NCBI GenBank assembly: GCA_021613375.1
Contig: CM038726.1
Location: 16,048,341-16,112,340 of the forward strand
Direction: 5' to 3'
DNA: 64,000 nt
Origin: Megaleporinus macrocephalus
Taxonomy: Eukaryota; Chordata; Actinopteri; Characiformes; Anostomidae
This document shows, in pieces, positions 1 to 11,154 of this stretch. Within the stretch, counting starts at the first letter, position 1; each line of letters begins with the position of its first letter. The notes beneath the pieces were generated by a model. That model searched no databases. It was not told where the DNA came from and was given only the letters and a program-made list of their open reading frames with translations. A program made the translations under genes and the position numbers.

Positions 1-56
1 ACTCTCCCTCACTTGCGCTCGCACTCTCTCTCTCTCCCCCACTCCCTCTTTCTTTC
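1..56. repeat. CT-rich low-complexity stretch
   Basis: Pyrimidine-rich sequence dominated by CTCTCT and CCCTC runs at the window edge. It has no coding potential and may continue outside the window. Confidence 0.7.
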
Positions 57-1312
57 ATAGAGTGTGACAGTGGCTGCTCAAAGCCAACAAAACAAACACC
101 GAAATCCTTTTTTTATTCCCATGCTAGCAATCACTCATTACATAATTACACCACCAGGGCATATCAAAACGACAGTGATCAACTGCGCTACATGGGACCG
201 TTCAAATACAATTATCCATCACTTTCAGAGAGCGGCTTCGAGTCCTTCTTTGTAGGACCTTGTTATCTCCGTTACGGCGTATTCTATTCAGAACATTGCC
301 TATATTGTTCTAATGCCACACAGCCTTTAATGAGTTTTTTGTAGCAGACCTGATCTGCGCTATTCATCATTACGTGACAGGCATGGATGGCAGCTGTAAT
401 TAAACCATAAATTAAAACTCTATTTCCTTTGAGCTAAATCCCTTGATATTGCACGACCGCATGTTGCAGTGACAGGAGAAAAGACACTCAATTTATGAGA
501 GTGTCTCTTTTGTGTGCTGACGGAATAAGTTCACTGGCTCAATGTGCTGCAAACACGTTAGCGACGACAGTGCTATGCTGTGTTAGGAGGTTCCGTTTAA
601 GCCTGTACCATAAATCTGGTCACGGCTACTTGTTATGCAGTATTTTGTGAGGATGTTCTGCATGTTGGCTGTTAATTGTTATAGTGATATTGGCTTATGC
701 AGTACTGGATGGGGCCAGATCCATGTGGCTGTAAATGTGGCCACATCGATTCATGACCCAACACTGTCCTACAAAAAGCAACATCAGGAGGCGCATGTGT
801 CTCATGAACTGGGCTCCTAAAAGCTGCTCATATTAGTCTCGCTTAATTCAGCCAAACAGTTCACTCCGGGCTCAGTGAGTGGGCATGGTTCAAGCACATG
901 CATGATATATCGACAAAACAAGCGAGAAAATATTATTAACAATATTTATGGATGTTAGTTTGTTAATACTTAATAATGCTTAATACAAATAATACTCACT
1001 AACTCAATATTTGAACTTAAACTATAGCACAAAACATATCATTGTTTAATAACACCATATACTGTGTGTTATAATGCTCTCTACTGTCTTGGGTATCTAT
1101 TCTCAACTCACAGAACTGAAGAAATTATATAATTAGATTAAATAATTTGACAATATTCAATATCTACCTATGGTATCTGTTATTTCATTGAGATGCTGGA
1201 GTTAGAGGCAGCATGCACTGTGAAAAGTACTCCGTTGGTACAGCCTAAATATCTTCATGAGGTAAAAAACAATAAAATAAGTTTTATTAAACATAAAAAT
1301 TTAGTTGGAATG
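57..1312. other. No gene seen; possible conserved non-coding block near 330-600
   Basis: Only short chance ORFs occur. The part at about 330-600 is less AT-biased, shows none of the repeat families found elsewhere in the window, and carries homeodomain-like TAATTA cores (AGCTGTAATTAAACC). It also has a small inverted repeat, AGACACTC/GAGTGTCT. Whether it is conserved cannot be judged from one genome. From about 900 on it is plain AT-rich sequence. Confidence 0.3.
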
Positions 1313-1690
1313 TGTCATGTTTCGTCTACTGGTTAACTTGAGGACTCACTATCAGATCCCCACCGATAGATTATCACCTCCGTGCTCCTCCTCACCTGAA
1401 TTTTAACTCTCGCTTGTGTTTCTCATTGTGATTATCTAGAGAGTATTTAGACACCCAGTACTCTGTGTACACTATTGTGTATCCAGTCTTTTGAGCTTTT
1501 GAGTAGCTTTATCGCGTGTGACCAGGTTTTGTGTTTTTTGACTACTCTTCCCATGTACACCCTCTTTTATTAGTTGCTTATTTTTGGTTCCATGTTTCGA
1601 ACTCGGACTGATTATCGGCTATGTCTTTTGACATCCCTTTGGTTTAGGAAACTTTCATCTAACGTTCTGGTCTCAATTTTGCTTCTCCTG
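1313..1690 (+). mobile_element. LTR-like relic (Gypsy-type composition)
   Basis: The segment starts with TGTCATGTTTCG. It shows the pyrimidine-biased, CCTCCTCACCTG-containing composition common in fish Gypsy LTRs, with a TATTTAGACACCC promoter-like motif near 1445. I could not define the right end, a partner LTR or a target duplication. It may be a decayed solo LTR; the class call is inference. Confidence 0.35.
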
Positions 1691-1959
1691 TGAACTTACT
1701 GGCCTTAAGAAAAAGACAAGCTGGTTTTACTATCTACAAAATTTGTTACCTGATTTGTTTGAATGCCTTACAGAAAGAAGAATTCTTTCCATCAAAGTAA
1801 GAATCGAACTCAAGAATCATTGAGTACAACTTTTGCACAGAATATTAATTGATATGTCTAGGGATTAAATGAATATTACACATTATATACTATATATAAC
1901 AAATTACATCTAACCAGAGGAAATGCTGTTGTTACCTCCTATATGGGGAGGCGCTCCTG

Positions 1960-2460
1960 TAATGGACCTGATTCCAGATACAGTCACTGAGCTGCTGTCA
2001 CACTCTGCCCTGTTTTCCTTGTTTTCGTCCTGTCATTTCCCTCGTCCTAGCCTGTCACAGTATGTCCTTGTTTACGTGCTGTCAGTCCCATGTGCTTCTG
2101 TTTTAGTCTACGCTCCTCACCTGTTTCCCGACTGTGACCCTGCCTAGTGTTTCCAGGTGTCCCTCGTTTAATGTGGTTGTATATATTCATCCTGTTTTCC
2201 CCTTTTGTTTTGTTGGTTAGTTTTGTGTGGTTATGCTGTCCGTGTTTGTTTGATTGTCCTGCTCGCTCCACGTTCCCGTCTTTTTATATTTGATGTAAGT
2301 TTATGATCTTCGTGTTTGTTTTTGTTTTGTTTTTTATTAAAAGTATTTAGTTTAAAAGCTTGCGTTTGCATACGCCTTTCCATCTGTACTGCCTACTCCT
2401 TGTCTGCTCCAGGAGCCCCCCAGCCTGAAAGGTGCCACATCATTTCTGAAACATCATACA
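1960..2460 (+). mobile_element. LTR-like relic, probable solo LTR remnant
   Basis: The block is strongly T/C-biased with the tract order seen in fish Gypsy LTRs. Phrases such as CTCCTCACCTGTTTCCC and TGTTTCCAGGTGTCCC come first, then a TATA-like GTATATATTC near 2177 and an ATTAAA polyadenylation-like signal near 2336. Blocks at 28470-28860, 31990-32465 and 59200-59600 share this layout. Short ORFs over it are chance. No target duplication was found. Confidence 0.45.
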
Positions 2461-2564
2461 GACTTCAAATCTTCAGAGATAATTTTAATCCATCATTTAT
2501 ATTAGAGTTAGAATGTTAAGGGGGAAATTTTGCAGACAAAATAAGAGCAAGGTATATTTAAAAA

Positions 2565-2800
2565 AGATAGTTCTTCAAGTGTTCTTTAGTAATGGCAATG
2601 GTTCTGCTTAGAACCATAAGTTCTGTATATTTTCAATGTTCAGTAGATGTATGGAGAATGTATTGTAAATGGTTCTATATCAAACGTTTTTTAAAATAAT
2701 TCTATATAATACTGTATAATCTTCTTTTTTTACAAGCTTGACATCATAACAATAGCAGAACCCTTTATGCTGCTATACCGTCGTTCCATTTTTCTGAAGA
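2565..2800. mobile_element. MITE of the GGTTCT/AGAACC type
   Basis: Repeated GGTTCT and AGAACC motifs (AATGGTTCTGCTTAGAACC, ATGGTTCTATATC, AGCAGAACCC) and the phrase TTACAAGCTTGACATC are as I remember them from an abundant fish non-autonomous element. The ends are degraded. It is non-coding. A weaker relative lies at 31637-31725. Confidence 0.6.
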
Positions 2801-3204
2801 CCATCATTTTTTCCAGTGATTGTACATGTTCAACACAGTTGAAAGCTTTGCTGTGGTCCATGAAACACATCTTGAATTCTTTATTTCAGTATGATATCTC
2901 TTGTTCCTCTGCCAATTATTTATTTCATTTACACCCTCTTTCTCTGCTTTTCTCTATTCCTCTTTTGCTCCGTTACTCACCCATTACTAGAAAAGCACAC
3001 ATTTAACATAAACTCTAAAAGTCTTTCTCTGCTGAACCAAAGCTAATAAGAAAGTAGGCTAACACACTCTGTTAACAAGACACAATACAGCTCTTTAACT
3101 GCTGACTTGTTAATTACCTTACATGATACTTTGCCATCAGTATGCTAGTTAACAGTGAACTCTCCTGCTGGTTGTATAATGTACGTAGGTAAGTATCCAG
3201 TCTA

Positions 3205-3570
3205 TGTTTTGCAATTAAGAAATGCACTGTCCCTACAGGACACAGAAAGTCCAGTTCATGCCTTTATTATATCAAGGTTAGATTATTGCAATGCCCTGTT
3301 TTCAGGTTGTTCCAGCAAGAGCCTCAACAAGCTTCAGTTAGGTCAGAACACTGCAGCCAAAGTCCTAATGAGAATTAGGAACTTTGACCACATTAGCCCA
3401 GTTTTATCTACCATATATTGGCTGCCAGGGAAATTCTGCATTGAAACCAAAACTCTTCTATTAACATATAAAGCTTTTAATGGCATCTCCTGAGTTCCTG
3501 AGTGAACTTATCTCTTACTATGAACCAACACCTTCACTTAGATCAGGTGCTGGCTTACTGTTAATGAGTA

Positions 3571-3652
<82 letters not shown>

Positions 3653-4140
3653 GCATCAAGGGATAGAGCCTTTTTTATATAGAGGCCCCCAGCTTTGGAA
3701 TAATCTACCAATTAGTGTTCATGACGTAGCCTCAAATTTTAAGTCTAGGCTAAAAAACCTACTTGTTTAGTCAAGCTTTTGGTAACTAGTTTGTTTGTTA
3801 GATAAGGTGCAGATCTGGGGGTTTACTGACAGAAAGTATTAGAGGTAAACTGTTGCTGCTGTCATACTTTTGATTTCTGATGTAATAGCCAGGCCTGCCA
3901 GAGTCACTGTTGCACCTTATTAACACTATATACTGTTCTCTGTTACCTCTAGCAGAAGTAACCATCTGTATGTTTCTTTGTTCATCTTGTGATCTAATGC
4001 TGGACCAGTTTTCCCACCATGGAGCGTCCTGCTGTCCAGTGCCTCATGGAATGGCTTGATCACTGGGGGTTGGACCCAGATGTTCTGTAAAGCAGCTTTG
4101 TGACAACACCTGTTGTAAAAGGGGCTCTATTAATACATAA
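3205..4140 (+). mobile_element. LINE fragment (L2-type), reverse transcriptase C-terminus plus 3' end
   Basis: This is the 3' part of a non-LTR retrotransposon. The readable frame carries the C-terminal signature of L2-type reverse transcriptases: ISRLDYCNALFSG, then QNTAAKVLMRIRNFDHISPV, then WLP and LLLTYKAFNG. Past an AT microsatellite at 3573-3649, an LWNNLP-like motif and an FKSRLK-like motif continue the same domain. The last 100 bases (GCAGCTTTGTGACAACACC, then a GGGGCTCTATTAATA-like tail) match the 3' terminus typical of this group. The frame is broken by stops and by the microsatellite, so it is an inactive 5'-truncated copy. Family clade is from memory of the motifs. Confidence 0.82.
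3573..3649. repeat. (AT)n microsatellite
   Basis: Roughly 38 uninterrupted AT dinucleotides lie inside the LINE reverse-transcriptase remnant. Confidence 0.97.
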
Positions 4141-4554
4141 ACCTCCACTTGACCTGAATTCTATGCAGGCCAAGTGTGTTTGGAACCTGTAGCCTAAACT
4201 AAGCAGCTACTGGGACTAAACTAAACCATGTGTGTAATTGGTGTAGAGTATAAAGATGCAGGAAACATGGTTCTTTATGTGAATGCTCCTTCACTGATCA
4301 AAGCAGCAAAGAAGAATAGCTAAGATAAGAGGCAGATCAGTGACAGCAATGGGCTTTTGCTGGTGCCACTCCACTAACCCAACTTAATGACACCAGTAAC
4401 ACAAACACACTTTAACGTCTACAAGCATTTAATGAAGTCTGTCTTAAATCCGGCATTTCCCACGAGAACTCATGGCTGCACAAGCAAACTGCAGGACATC
4501 ACATAGCCCCCGCTCAAAGGTCTCACTTTGCCCACTCATTCAGAAGATAAAGTC

Positions 4555-5178
4555 AGACACTATTGTTGGACAAGAGCCAGGCCCTCTTGTCCAACATCAG
4601 TATCTCTAGTCTAGTTCAGTCCAAAGTTGTCTGATAGGGTTGAAGTCAGGGCTCTATGCAGGCCAGTCAATTACTTCCACTACATACTCACCCAACCTGT
4701 CTTTATGGAGCTTGTTTCTGTACTGAGACACAATCAGAAAAGGTTCTTCACCAAATAGTTCCTACAGAGTTGGAAGCATACAATTGTCCAATGTCTTGGT
4801 TCTGGCATTCTTCCAATCTAGACTTGTCTATCAGATAGAGAAGCATGATTTGTTGCTCTACAGAACACTTTTCAACAGATCCAGAGTTTAGTGGAGGTGT
4901 GCTTCGCACCAGTCCATCCTTCTAACGCTTGCCATTGTGCTAAGAAGTTTCTGGCACATAGGTTTTGTGCTGATGTTACAGCCAGAGGAGGTTTGGGACT
5001 CTGCAGTTACTGAGTCAGCAGAACATTGGGGACTTTTATGCACTGTGCACTTAGTGATTCTACTGTGTAGCTGTACGTGGTCTACCACTGCTTAGCCGAG
5101 TTGCAGTGGTTCCTAAACAATACCACACTCAAATTCAGTGAGCTCTTTAGAACAACACGTTCTTTCACAAATGTTTAT
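4555..5178 (-). mobile_element. Tc1-like transposon remnant, internally deleted
   Basis: Read on the minus strand this is a decayed Tc1/mariner transposase gene. The plus strand shows complements of familiar Tc1 codon blocks: GCTCTATGCAGGCCAGTCAA (the WPAQSPDLNPIE region), TGGAAGCATACAATTGTCCA, AGATAGAGAAGCATGATT (the SDESRF region), then CGCTTGCCATTGTGC, and finally TCAGTGAGCTCTTTAGAAC near the N-terminus. Intact copies run to more than 1 kb, so about half is missing, mainly between the 4770 and 4815 blocks. Stops and frameshifts make it inactive. Its low-coordinate edge carries a perfect 13-bp hairpin. Confidence 0.85.
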
Positions 5179-5183
5179 TGTAT

Positions 5184-5186
<3 letters not shown>

Positions 5187-5222
<36 letters not shown>

Positions 5223-5290
5223 TGATAGTATTAGTAGTTAATATTAATAATAATACCAATAATAATGATAATAATAGTTTATCCACAGTA
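5187..5290. repeat. (AT)n microsatellite followed by an AAT-rich tract
   Basis: AT dinucleotide run at 5187-5216, then a degenerate trinucleotide AAT/AGT tract to about 5290. Confidence 0.85.
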
Positions 5291-6845
5291 GTAGTAGAAA
5301 AGTGTTAAAATAGCGACAGGCACTGCGAAACAGATACTGTTTTTATATTCTTGTGTGAATTGTGTAAATGGAGCCCAGCAAAACTAGGCTTCTGTAGGTT
5401 TGTTGTTTGTTCTTCTTTTATAAGTTGTGTTTTACGACTAAGAAGATTTGGTTACATCATAAAACAAAATACAAAGGCAGTATTGTGCACTGTTAATACA
5501 TATTACCAATGTTGTCCTCCTATTAAATAATATTATTTTAGCAGCACTCCTGAAATCTGCTTCTATATTAGCATTACTACAATGACTGATATTGATAATA
5601 CTACAATTTTACTAATACTGCATTTGGACTTGTAATTCACTGCTATCTACATTTTCCATTCTTTACCTCATATGTAAATGTGATGAATATACCAAAAGAG
5701 ACAGGAAAACATTACTTGAAACTAGTATATTTTTCCTTCTCTTATAAAGTTAGCATTCTGGATATACAGGGTTTTGTTCAGACAGCAGTCCAGCAAATTC
5801 CAGTCTGCTTTTAAAGGATATTTAACTTTGAAAGCAAAGAACACCATAAAAAAAATAATGCCCAGTTAAGTCGAAATAATTGTTGTATCTGGATACTTAA
5901 CTTCTGTCAGCCTGACCATCAATTCAGTTGATCAATTGATTCAAATGCAATACAGAAGAAATAAAGTCACATGGTTCATATGTAATCACATGACATTTTT
6001 TAAATAATTCTGTTTAGCTTAAGAGTGCTGTCCATGCCCAGATGCATCTGCATTTTGTTTGCTGGCTAAAGCATTCCAATCTAAGTGTAAGCAAGTAGGT
6101 GTCTTCACTTTAAAGTGCTTGTTTCACAAGCAGTTTTTGAGTAGTTCAATGAAATCGACTGAATTTCGAGGGCTCATACAAAGCTCCTTCACTGGACCGC
6201 TCAATTCTGACAGGGGAGATGATAAGAGCAGTGGGCAGTAGTAGGCAGGAGACAATGATAAGACTATGTCTGGTAACAATGGCTGGCTAATCCTTTTGTA
6301 ATACTCACATAGTATTGGTTTTAGGTCTGGTGAAGAACTCAGTTCAGTGAACTCATTTTGTGTAAACAGGCAGTATTGTGGACAGTATTGACCCAAATGG
6401 ACGAATGGAGAAAGAAAAAGAAATTAAGACACAGATGGTACGAAGTCTCCATCATTCACCGTATTCCATGCTTTGATTTCCTTCAGTCACTCATGGGTAA
6501 AATGTTTTCCGCCTGAGGACCTAAAGTAATTATTTTTATTTTCAGCTTCATTGTGATTGCGTTTATTTTATGTGGTAGCCATGATGATTAGCCAATGTTG
6601 CAGTGATTTATCTTTGATTTAGCACTCAGCCTCATAATTCCGGCTGCGTGAGTGTGTATGTGTGGTCATGCGATTTGTATTTACCCCTCTGGAGGAGCCA
6701 AGAGCCCCCAGGATGAAGAAAACTTTGGACACTGGCTGGTCCCAGGTTGCAGTGGTTAAGGTTATGGTTGGGTTAGTACAGCAACATACAGCTACGGTCA
6801 CCCAAAAAGCAATGGAAATAGCCTACGTGGTCAGTAATACGAGAC
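5291..6845. other. No gene or repeat family recognised
   Basis: AT-rich sequence. The 90-codon minus-strand ORF at 6124-6396 and the 72-codon plus-strand ORF at 6662-6880 lack splice context, recognisable motifs or unusual codon use. I see no structural RNA or tandem array. Confidence 0.6.
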
Positions 6846-6866
6846 TGTGTGTGTGTGTGTGTGTGT
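6846..6866. repeat. (GT)n microsatellite
   Basis: About ten GT dinucleotides. Confidence 0.9.
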
Positions 6867-7109
6867 ATAAGTGTGAGTGAGAGCATGCACATGTAAATGA
6901 AGAAGTTTCATTTGTACGTGGAAGAAGACTCCAGGCTACTCATATTCCCAATTACACACATTCATTAGCAATAATTATCCCTGAACTGGAGCTAAAACTA
7001 AAAACTTCCAAAATACCCAAACAGTGTAGAAGTGACCTCCATAGAAAATGGATTTCTAGCTATCAAGTATCTTGACTAGCTCTAGCATTGTTGATAACTT
7101 ACTTTTAAT

Positions 7110-7215
7110 AGAAGCCAGTGGGAATGGCCTATCGTTATAGTCAAGACCACCGCAGACAAGTCCAATACCATGACCATGACTTTGTAGTTGAGTCAAGACT
7201 GGGACCAGTAGTGGT
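7110..7215. mobile_element. MITE remnant with TAGTCAAGACC-type motifs
   Basis: Clusters of AGTCAAGACC, GACAAGTCC and GAGTCAAGACTGGGACC resemble an abundant fish MITE. The related block at 8040-8165 carries similar motifs in a mixed orientation, so the two may be ends of one interrupted element. No clean terminal repeat was found. Confidence 0.4.
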
Positions 7216-7286
7216 GGAATTTTTCAGATTTTCAGAAATCTTCAGAAAATAAAACAATAAAAAACATTTTAAATATATTTCTAATA

Positions 7287-7450
7287 AATCCTGTATTCAT
7301 ATTTTTTATAAATGCATTAATAACATATTATGGTATGTAGCATACATAAAAACTTATAATGTCTGTCAAAAGCAAGAATATCTGACTTTATAGTGGTTTT
7401 ATAACACGTTATAACGTGTTGCATTTATAAAACATTATGAATACAGGATT
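7287..7450. mobile_element. Palindromic MITE, 164 bp
   Basis: The ends form a near-perfect inverted repeat of about 30 bp. The left end reads AATCCTGTATTCATA and then TTTTATAAATGCA; the right end is its complement, closing with TGAATACAGGATT. Near the right arm is an exact 18-bp palindrome, AACACGTTATAACGTGTT (7403-7420). There is no coding capacity. Relatives occur at about 51718-51850 and 52545-52660. The terminal motif GAATACAGGATT is also the core of the 51-bp minisatellite at 53398-54708. Confidence 0.7.
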
Positions 7451-7482
7451 CTTAGCAAGTGTTGCCTGTAAGTTCACAGGCT

Positions 7483-7516
7483 TATTATTATTATTAGTAG
7501 TAGTAGTAGTAGTATA

Positions 7517-7568
<52 letters not shown>

Positions 7569-7579
7569 TCAATAATAAT
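7483..7579. repeat. (ATT/AAT)n compound microsatellite
   Basis: Trinucleotide run that changes from TTA to GTA to AAT units. The minus-strand ORF over it, with an isoleucine run, is a by-product. Confidence 0.95.
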
Positions 7580-8039
7580 ATTTACTTCCTTAAGTACACA
7601 AGTAATCATAAAATGGCATTACAGGTATTCCATACAAGTATGAGTCCCTGTAGTAGTGAGAGAAACACTGATAGTATAGTAAAAACAAGTATGTCTTTAC
7701 TTGTAATAACATTGCTACTGATCTGATTATAATAGTGAGTACTTAATAGTAGAACTTAATTGTAATTATTTTAACATTACCTCTATGTTTACTCCTGTTA
7801 CCACCACCATTGGAATGTTATTAATTACTTAATAAGCTCATCTGCCCATAGAGGATGTTTGACTTTGGAAGAGCAAAGGAATAATCCCCAAGCTGTCATG
7901 GAAAAGATCCATTAGATCAATAACCAGCAGTGAATAGGTTTTATTTAAATATGTAGAGAAATGACAGATTCATTCTGTTTGTTGATATTCAGTGATGATC
8001 GAATGACTCATATTCCTGTTGACTCATATGGCAGGATTG

Positions 8040-8165
8040 CACAAGTCCAACTTCACCTCAGACTGAGAGACCAAGTCAAAATTATGCTGATAATGAGATC
8101 AGCCTGAGACCATTATTTTTATGGTCTTGAGACCGGACTTGAGTACTACAGCACCAGCACTCGCT
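8040..8165. mobile_element. MITE remnant, TCTTGAGACCGGACTTGAGT-type end
   Basis: Motifs GAGAGACCAAGTCAA, AGCCTGAGACCATT and GGTCTTGAGACCGGACTTG are characteristic of one end of a widespread fish MITE. They are similar to the motifs at 7110-7215. Confidence 0.45.
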
Positions 8166-9282
8166 TCCATTTGAATTGTGTTTTGAGTCAAGTGGGTTTT
8201 TGTCCTTTTACTAAGTACACAGAAGGATGTCAACATTATTGATTGTGGTAATCCACTGCGCACTACAGACAGAGTAGAAGGAGATTAGTTGGACAAATGC
8301 TGGCCAGTCTCTTAACCCTCTGATAAGTGAAGCCGCACTGCCACTAACTACACCAGGTGACAAATTAAACATATTTTTTGTCACATTAACAAAGGAACAT
8401 GATTTGGGTAGTGTTTTTGTGGGTTTTTGAGGTTTTCTGGGATTTTATCCAGAAAATATATTTTTAATGATGGGTTACATCCACGATGTCAATAGGTCGC
8501 TCAGTAGGTACTTCACAGATCTTCAGCTCTTATAGTTTTCCGAAAAGTTCATTTTTTCAAACTGCAATGATGCTGACATGGACATATGGTCTGTAATTGC
8601 AGAACTACAGAGTGCACCCATATGGTGAGTGGACCATACAGTGGACGATAGCTGTGTCTTAAAGTGAAGGCTGCAGTCGAGGGTAGGACAGACTTTGTAC
8701 TCTGTATACACGGAATACAAAGCTTCCTCTTTTTCAGGGCCAACTCGCTCACATTCAAGATGCTCATGAGCAGGCTGTACAGAGACATCCGGGCTTTTAA
8801 CTGTAGCCTGTGTTGGAAGGTCTATTCACTCAGTGGCCATCTTTGCAACGCTGCCATTATTTCCAACTAAGACCAGACCAGACTCGTATCTCTTTCAATG
8901 GGGGAAGAACATAATACTGAAAACTGAAGGTCAAATTACAATTATTCAAAAATGTATTTGAAATCACTGATACAATCTCACAACAAAAAACAAAAAAAGG
9001 CTGGCTCAATAACAAAAAAACACAAATTCCCACACTATGGGGAGCTCAGCAAGCTGATTGGCTTATTTTCTTGAAAGACAGAACTTTCCTCTGAAAACAA
9101 ACACTGTATTGGCCTTTACAAGCTTTCCCTGTCATATTTCAACCTGTGACTGGTCTGCTCATTTATAACCTCATATATTTAACACATTCACAGTTAATCA
9201 CACTCCTCTCTCATTTCAAACTCATCAAGGTTTGCTGAACTTGATTTTAACTTATGTTGATTAATCTTGTCTTAGTGGAGTT
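8166..9282. other. No gene; weak palindromic-element fragment at 8575-8650
   Basis: Overlapping short ORFs on both strands near 8520-8870 have no supporting features. The segment at 8575-8650 (GGTCTGTAATTGCAGAACTA, then CATATGGTGAGTGGA) resembles the right arm of the complete palindromic element at 45555-46326, much diverged. Confidence 0.4.
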
Positions 9283-9324
9283 TGTATAAAAGTGGTACAG
9301 AGTTATCTGTACCACTTTTATACA
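9283..9324. repeat. Perfect 18-bp inverted repeat with 6-nt loop
   Basis: TGTATAAAAGTGGTACAG at 9283-9300 is followed by AGTTAT and then its exact reverse complement at 9307-9324. No terminator-like tract or miRNA-length arm flanks it. Confidence 0.9.
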
Positions 9325-10561
9325 TCACCACTACATCAGTGTCTGCTGCAGTGCTTCTGATGAGTATGCAAAATACCCCCTGATTTAAGGGCGTGACTGG
9401 CCACTGCAGCTTATAGCAGCACTAATGCTACTATCAATGACACTATCAATGATGTTTGGTTTAACAGTTTTATTCAAACAATTTCCGTAGTTTTTCATAG
9501 TTATCAGGGTAAACAAATCTGTTACAGCGCCACCCTGAGGCAGAACAATGTTGCAGCCCTAGACAAAAGTTGTCTTTGGGGGGTGAAGCAGCCAAACAAG
9601 AACAATTTCCTGAGCTTGTATAACATTTGCATAACATCATAATACATGCATTTTCAGAGATCCCACTGAACTTAGATTTTGAAACATTTAGGGGGTTCAA
9701 GAAGTTAATTAGGGGGCCTCAGACCCCATAGGACCCTCTTTATTTCATGACTTGGCCAGTGAAGACAAGCTGACAGTATACAAAGGATACAAATGGTCTG
9801 TTATTGTAATGCTACAGTGTATATATGGTATATGGTAAGTGGACTTGATGAAATTGACAATGAGTGTATATACATGGTGTACTACAGTGGCTGCATGGTT
9901 CTTCTTAAATAAACTAACAAAAACAGTGAGGTTTGAACAGCACATGCTGATACCATGTGATAGGTTAACCTTACATTGAACAAAAAATGTAATTAGTAGT
10001 TCAGTGTTAGCAACCAAAATGTATTTGCAGGAGGAGCATGAATAGGTCAGCCTTCATTTCTATATATCACACATTCTAAACCATAATTACTTGACCCTGG
10101 CTATAGCAGTAGTGAACCGTGACCCTTAAGCCTCTGCCCTCTCCCCCAACCCCCCACCACCACCTCTCCTAATAACCTGCAAGTCAAGAAACAAAAAATG
10201 GAACAACAGCAATGCAACAAACAATCTGTACATCTGTACAACATAGATAACTTCTTAAATAAAATAAGGTTCCACCTTATAAATAACCGAACATCACACA
10301 GCTCCGTCTGCGCTTCAGAGGAATATGTATGATTGGTCAGTTTTACTGTCATTTGAAATTGGTATCACGCTGAATTATAACTGCCTGGCCCCCTCTGTAC
10401 ATGAACAGCGGGACCACCAATCACTAACATTCTGTGGAGGCATCACTGTCCTTATAGGGGGGATACACAGGCTTCCACTTAACCCCTCACGTTCAAACAC
10501 TGATTGAATAAACACGTTTGAATAATTTATTTGTCTATATTTTTGTAATTATTTAGATGTT
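9325..10561. other. No gene; diverged palindromic-element fragment at 9765-9885
   Basis: The piece at 9765-9885 (GGTCTGTTATTGTAATGCTA, then ATGGTAAGTGGACTTGAT) aligns by eye with the right arm of the element at 45555-46326. Elsewhere the ORFs are short and unsupported; 9440-9730 may be an unidentified dispersed repeat. Confidence 0.45.
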
Positions 10562-10579
10562 GATTGTCAAACTGTAAGT
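10562..10579. repeat. Target-site duplication, left copy (18 bp)
   Basis: GATTGTCAAACTGTAAGT immediately precedes the LINE body. An identical copy follows it at 11051-11068. Confidence 0.9.
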
Positions 10580-11050
10580 TCAGGAGTGATTTGTGACAAA
10601 AGGGTGGCAGCAAAGGTCAAAGGAAAAGTTTACAAGACAGTGGTGAGACCTGCTATGTTGTATGGTTTGGAGACAGTAGCATTGACAAAAAGACAGGAGA
10701 AAGAACTGGAAGTGGCAAAGCTGAAGATGCTGAGGTTCTCCTTGGGAGTGACAAGGGTGGATAAGGTTAGGAATGAGACCATCAGAGGTACAGCACAGGT
10801 TAAACAACTATGGAATAAAGACTGAGATGGTTTGGACATGTCCAGAGGAGGGACAGGGGGTATGTTGGTAGAAGGTTGTGGGAAATGCAGCCACCAGAAA
10901 AAAGACAAAGAGGAAGACCAAGGAGGAGATATATGTATGCGTGGAAGTAGTTGGTGTGAGGACAGAGGATGCAGAGGACAGAGTGAGATGAAGGAGGATG
11001 ACTCGCTGTGGCGACCCCTGTAAAGGGAAAAGCCGAAAGAAGAAGAAGAA
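10580..11050 (+). mobile_element. 5'-truncated LINE insertion (RTE-like) with target-site duplication
   Basis: The frame at 10586-10825 has the C-terminal region of an endonuclease/reverse-transcriptase protein, with VYKTVVRPAMLYGLETVALT and then LKMLRFSLGVTRVDKVRNE and IRGTAQV. It continues in another frame with a WFGHVQR-like motif, then a terminal stretch near 11010-11030 equivalent to CGDP followed by a stop. The element ends in a GAA-rich tail at 11038-11050. Loss of about 85 percent or more of a normal element at the 5' side is typical of incomplete reverse transcription. At least one frameshift is present. The RTE assignment is from motif memory; the insertion itself is shown by the flanking duplication. 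Confidence 0.85.
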
Positions 11051-11068
11051 GATTGTCAAACTGTAAGT
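11051..11068. repeat. Target-site duplication, right copy (18 bp)
   Basis: Exact copy of the 18 bases at 10562-10579, directly after the GAA-rich LINE tail. Confidence 0.9.
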
Positions 11069-11077
11069 AGATAAAAT

Positions 11078-11082
<5 letters not shown>

Positions 11083-11141
<59 letters not shown>

Positions 11142-11154
11142 TTGTTTGTTTGTT
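11083..11154. repeat. Compound (AT)n(GT)n(GTTT)n microsatellite
   Basis: AT units change to GT and then to TTTG units. Confidence 0.95.
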
